Source: Zonotrichia leucophrys gambelii (lineage: Eukaryota; Chordata; Aves; Passeriformes; Passerellidae). From it: a stretch of 64,000 bases of DNA. This document shows, one piece after another, positions 62,890-64,000 of the stretch (positions within the stretch are counted from its first letter, which is position 1; each line of letters begins with the position of its first letter). The DNA lies in the NCBI RefSeq assembly GCF_028769735.1, contig NC_088177.1, positions 14,634,599 to 14,698,598 of the forward strand, in the 5' to 3' direction. Both the position numbers and the translations under genes were made by a program. A model generated the notes under the pieces. The model was not told where the DNA came from. It did no database searches and saw only the letters and a list, made by a program, of their open reading frames with translations.

Positions 62890-64000
62890 GTAAGAATTTT
62901 TAATGAGACATAAATGGAATGTATTCTTACCCTCTTTTCTAAGACACTTTGTTGGTTTTCTAGGTGAGTTCACTGGCTCTGGAAGTATTGCTTTTACTCA
63001 TCTCTTTGGTGTGTAGGTTCTTCCTTATGATGTCTGTATGGTCAGGTGTTCTGCTGTCTACAATATTTAGTTGTCCTACAGATTTTACAATAACTCAGAA
63101 ATATTTATAAAGTTAATGTGTTTCAGTGGCTAATGCTTCTTCCTCAGGCTTATTAAGGGCTTCATTAATACAAACTGAGGTAGCAAGAATTTTTTTTAGC
63201 TGCCATCCCAAGCTGTGGCTGAGGAAATCAGGCTTTTGCAGTTTCCTCTTGGCTCCATGTGCTTGGGCACCAAGTCCCTTGGTGGACAACTAAAAATATC
63301 TGAGTGCAAGGACTTGCTGAGGGTTGTTTTCAGTGAACATGGCTTTGCCTTGGCTGCTCAGAGCTCTTCTGACACTGAGCTGGGGAGGGAATGCTGATTG
63401 TTCCAGTCCACTCACTGCCTTGTTCCTGTGGAATTGCTTCATGCTTAGCTGCTCTGAGCTATTGGCCCTTCAGTTTACTTAGATGTAAACAATCTTTCTC
63501 CCTACTAGTGCATTTTTCATAACTTTCTTGCAGGCTTTTCATTATTCCTTTAAACAGGTTCCTTGGAAATGGGCAGGAAACGTGGGGAGTCAATATTGAA
63601 AAAATTGATTGTGTTATTACCATACTAAAGAAATGCAGAAAGGAAACAAGAGATTACTCATGCAGCTCAGCTTTTAAGGCTGAGTTTTCCCTTGAGAAAG
63701 CCATCTTTACCAGATGGATCAGTAATCTTATTAAGGTATTGAAACACATTCTTTGCTGTTGTTTTCACTCTATCAAGATAGTACAGCTGCCTTTAAAGAT
63801 TCATTTAGCTGATTCTTGGAGTTTTTTATGCCAAAACCACTTTTTTGTGCTGCAGATAGCGTCATTATTGCCCAGTTGTTTTCAAGTGTTTTAGGCTAAG
63901 TTTGGCACTTTTTTATGCATGGCAGCATTCTGTCAGTGGAAACAAAGTGGGTTTGTGTGCACCTTGTGTAGTTTGACTTTATAAAACTCCAATACCCCCA
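62890..64000 (+). other. GULP1: Start of GULP1 coding intron 3
   Basis: Begins with a strong donor GTAAGA and runs beyond the window. I see no exon or repeat in these 1.1 kb. Confidence 0.8.

Overview
The window is vertebrate, and almost certainly avian, nuclear DNA. It is AT-rich and intron-dominated, with short CR1 LINE fragments typical of bird genomes. Three widely spaced short exons encode the N-terminus of GULP1, the CED-6-type engulfment adaptor with a PTB domain. A songbird or other neoavian bird is plausible because of the fairly young class II endogenous retrovirus (ERV), but the species cannot be fixed from sequence alone.

Layout: 1-19416 is non-coding (5' intron or upstream region of GULP1) with one CR1 tail near 3.55-3.70 kb. 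The first coding exon ends at 19505, coding exon 2 is 31555-31616 and coding exon 3 is 62818-62889. Together they give exactly 54 in-frame codons joined by GT-AG introns. The rest of the gene lies beyond the right edge. Coding intron 2 (31.2 kb) carries CR1 pieces at about 35.5, 37.5 and 39.0-39.4 kb. It also holds a complete 8.1-kb provirus in the same orientation as GULP1.

The provirus (48340-56461) has two 544-bp LTRs that differ by about 2 percent and are flanked by a 6-bp target-site duplication (CTGGTG). Between them, in order, are: a tRNA-Asn-like primer-binding site; a G-rich leader; gag split by one reading-frame break into a matrix part and a capsid/nucleocapsid part; a textbook -1 frameshift signal (A AAA AAC plus a predicted H-type pseudoknot) at the end of gag; and one long intact pro-pol frame (dUTPase-like segment, protease, reverse transcriptase, RNase H, integrase). 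The env gene is gutted, keeping only a leader peptide and a membrane anchor, and is followed by a polypurine tract. All catalytic residues of the pol enzymes are visible, but the gag break and env loss make this copy defective.

The most interesting items are the frameshift pseudoknot, the mixed architecture of the element (betaretrovirus-like Gag with overlapping PSAP/PPLY motifs, but protease and polymerase in one frame and a single zinc knuckle), the unusual primer, the env deletion, and the sense-strand insertion in a GULP1 intron. No RNA genes, CRISPR arrays or prokaryotic features were seen.
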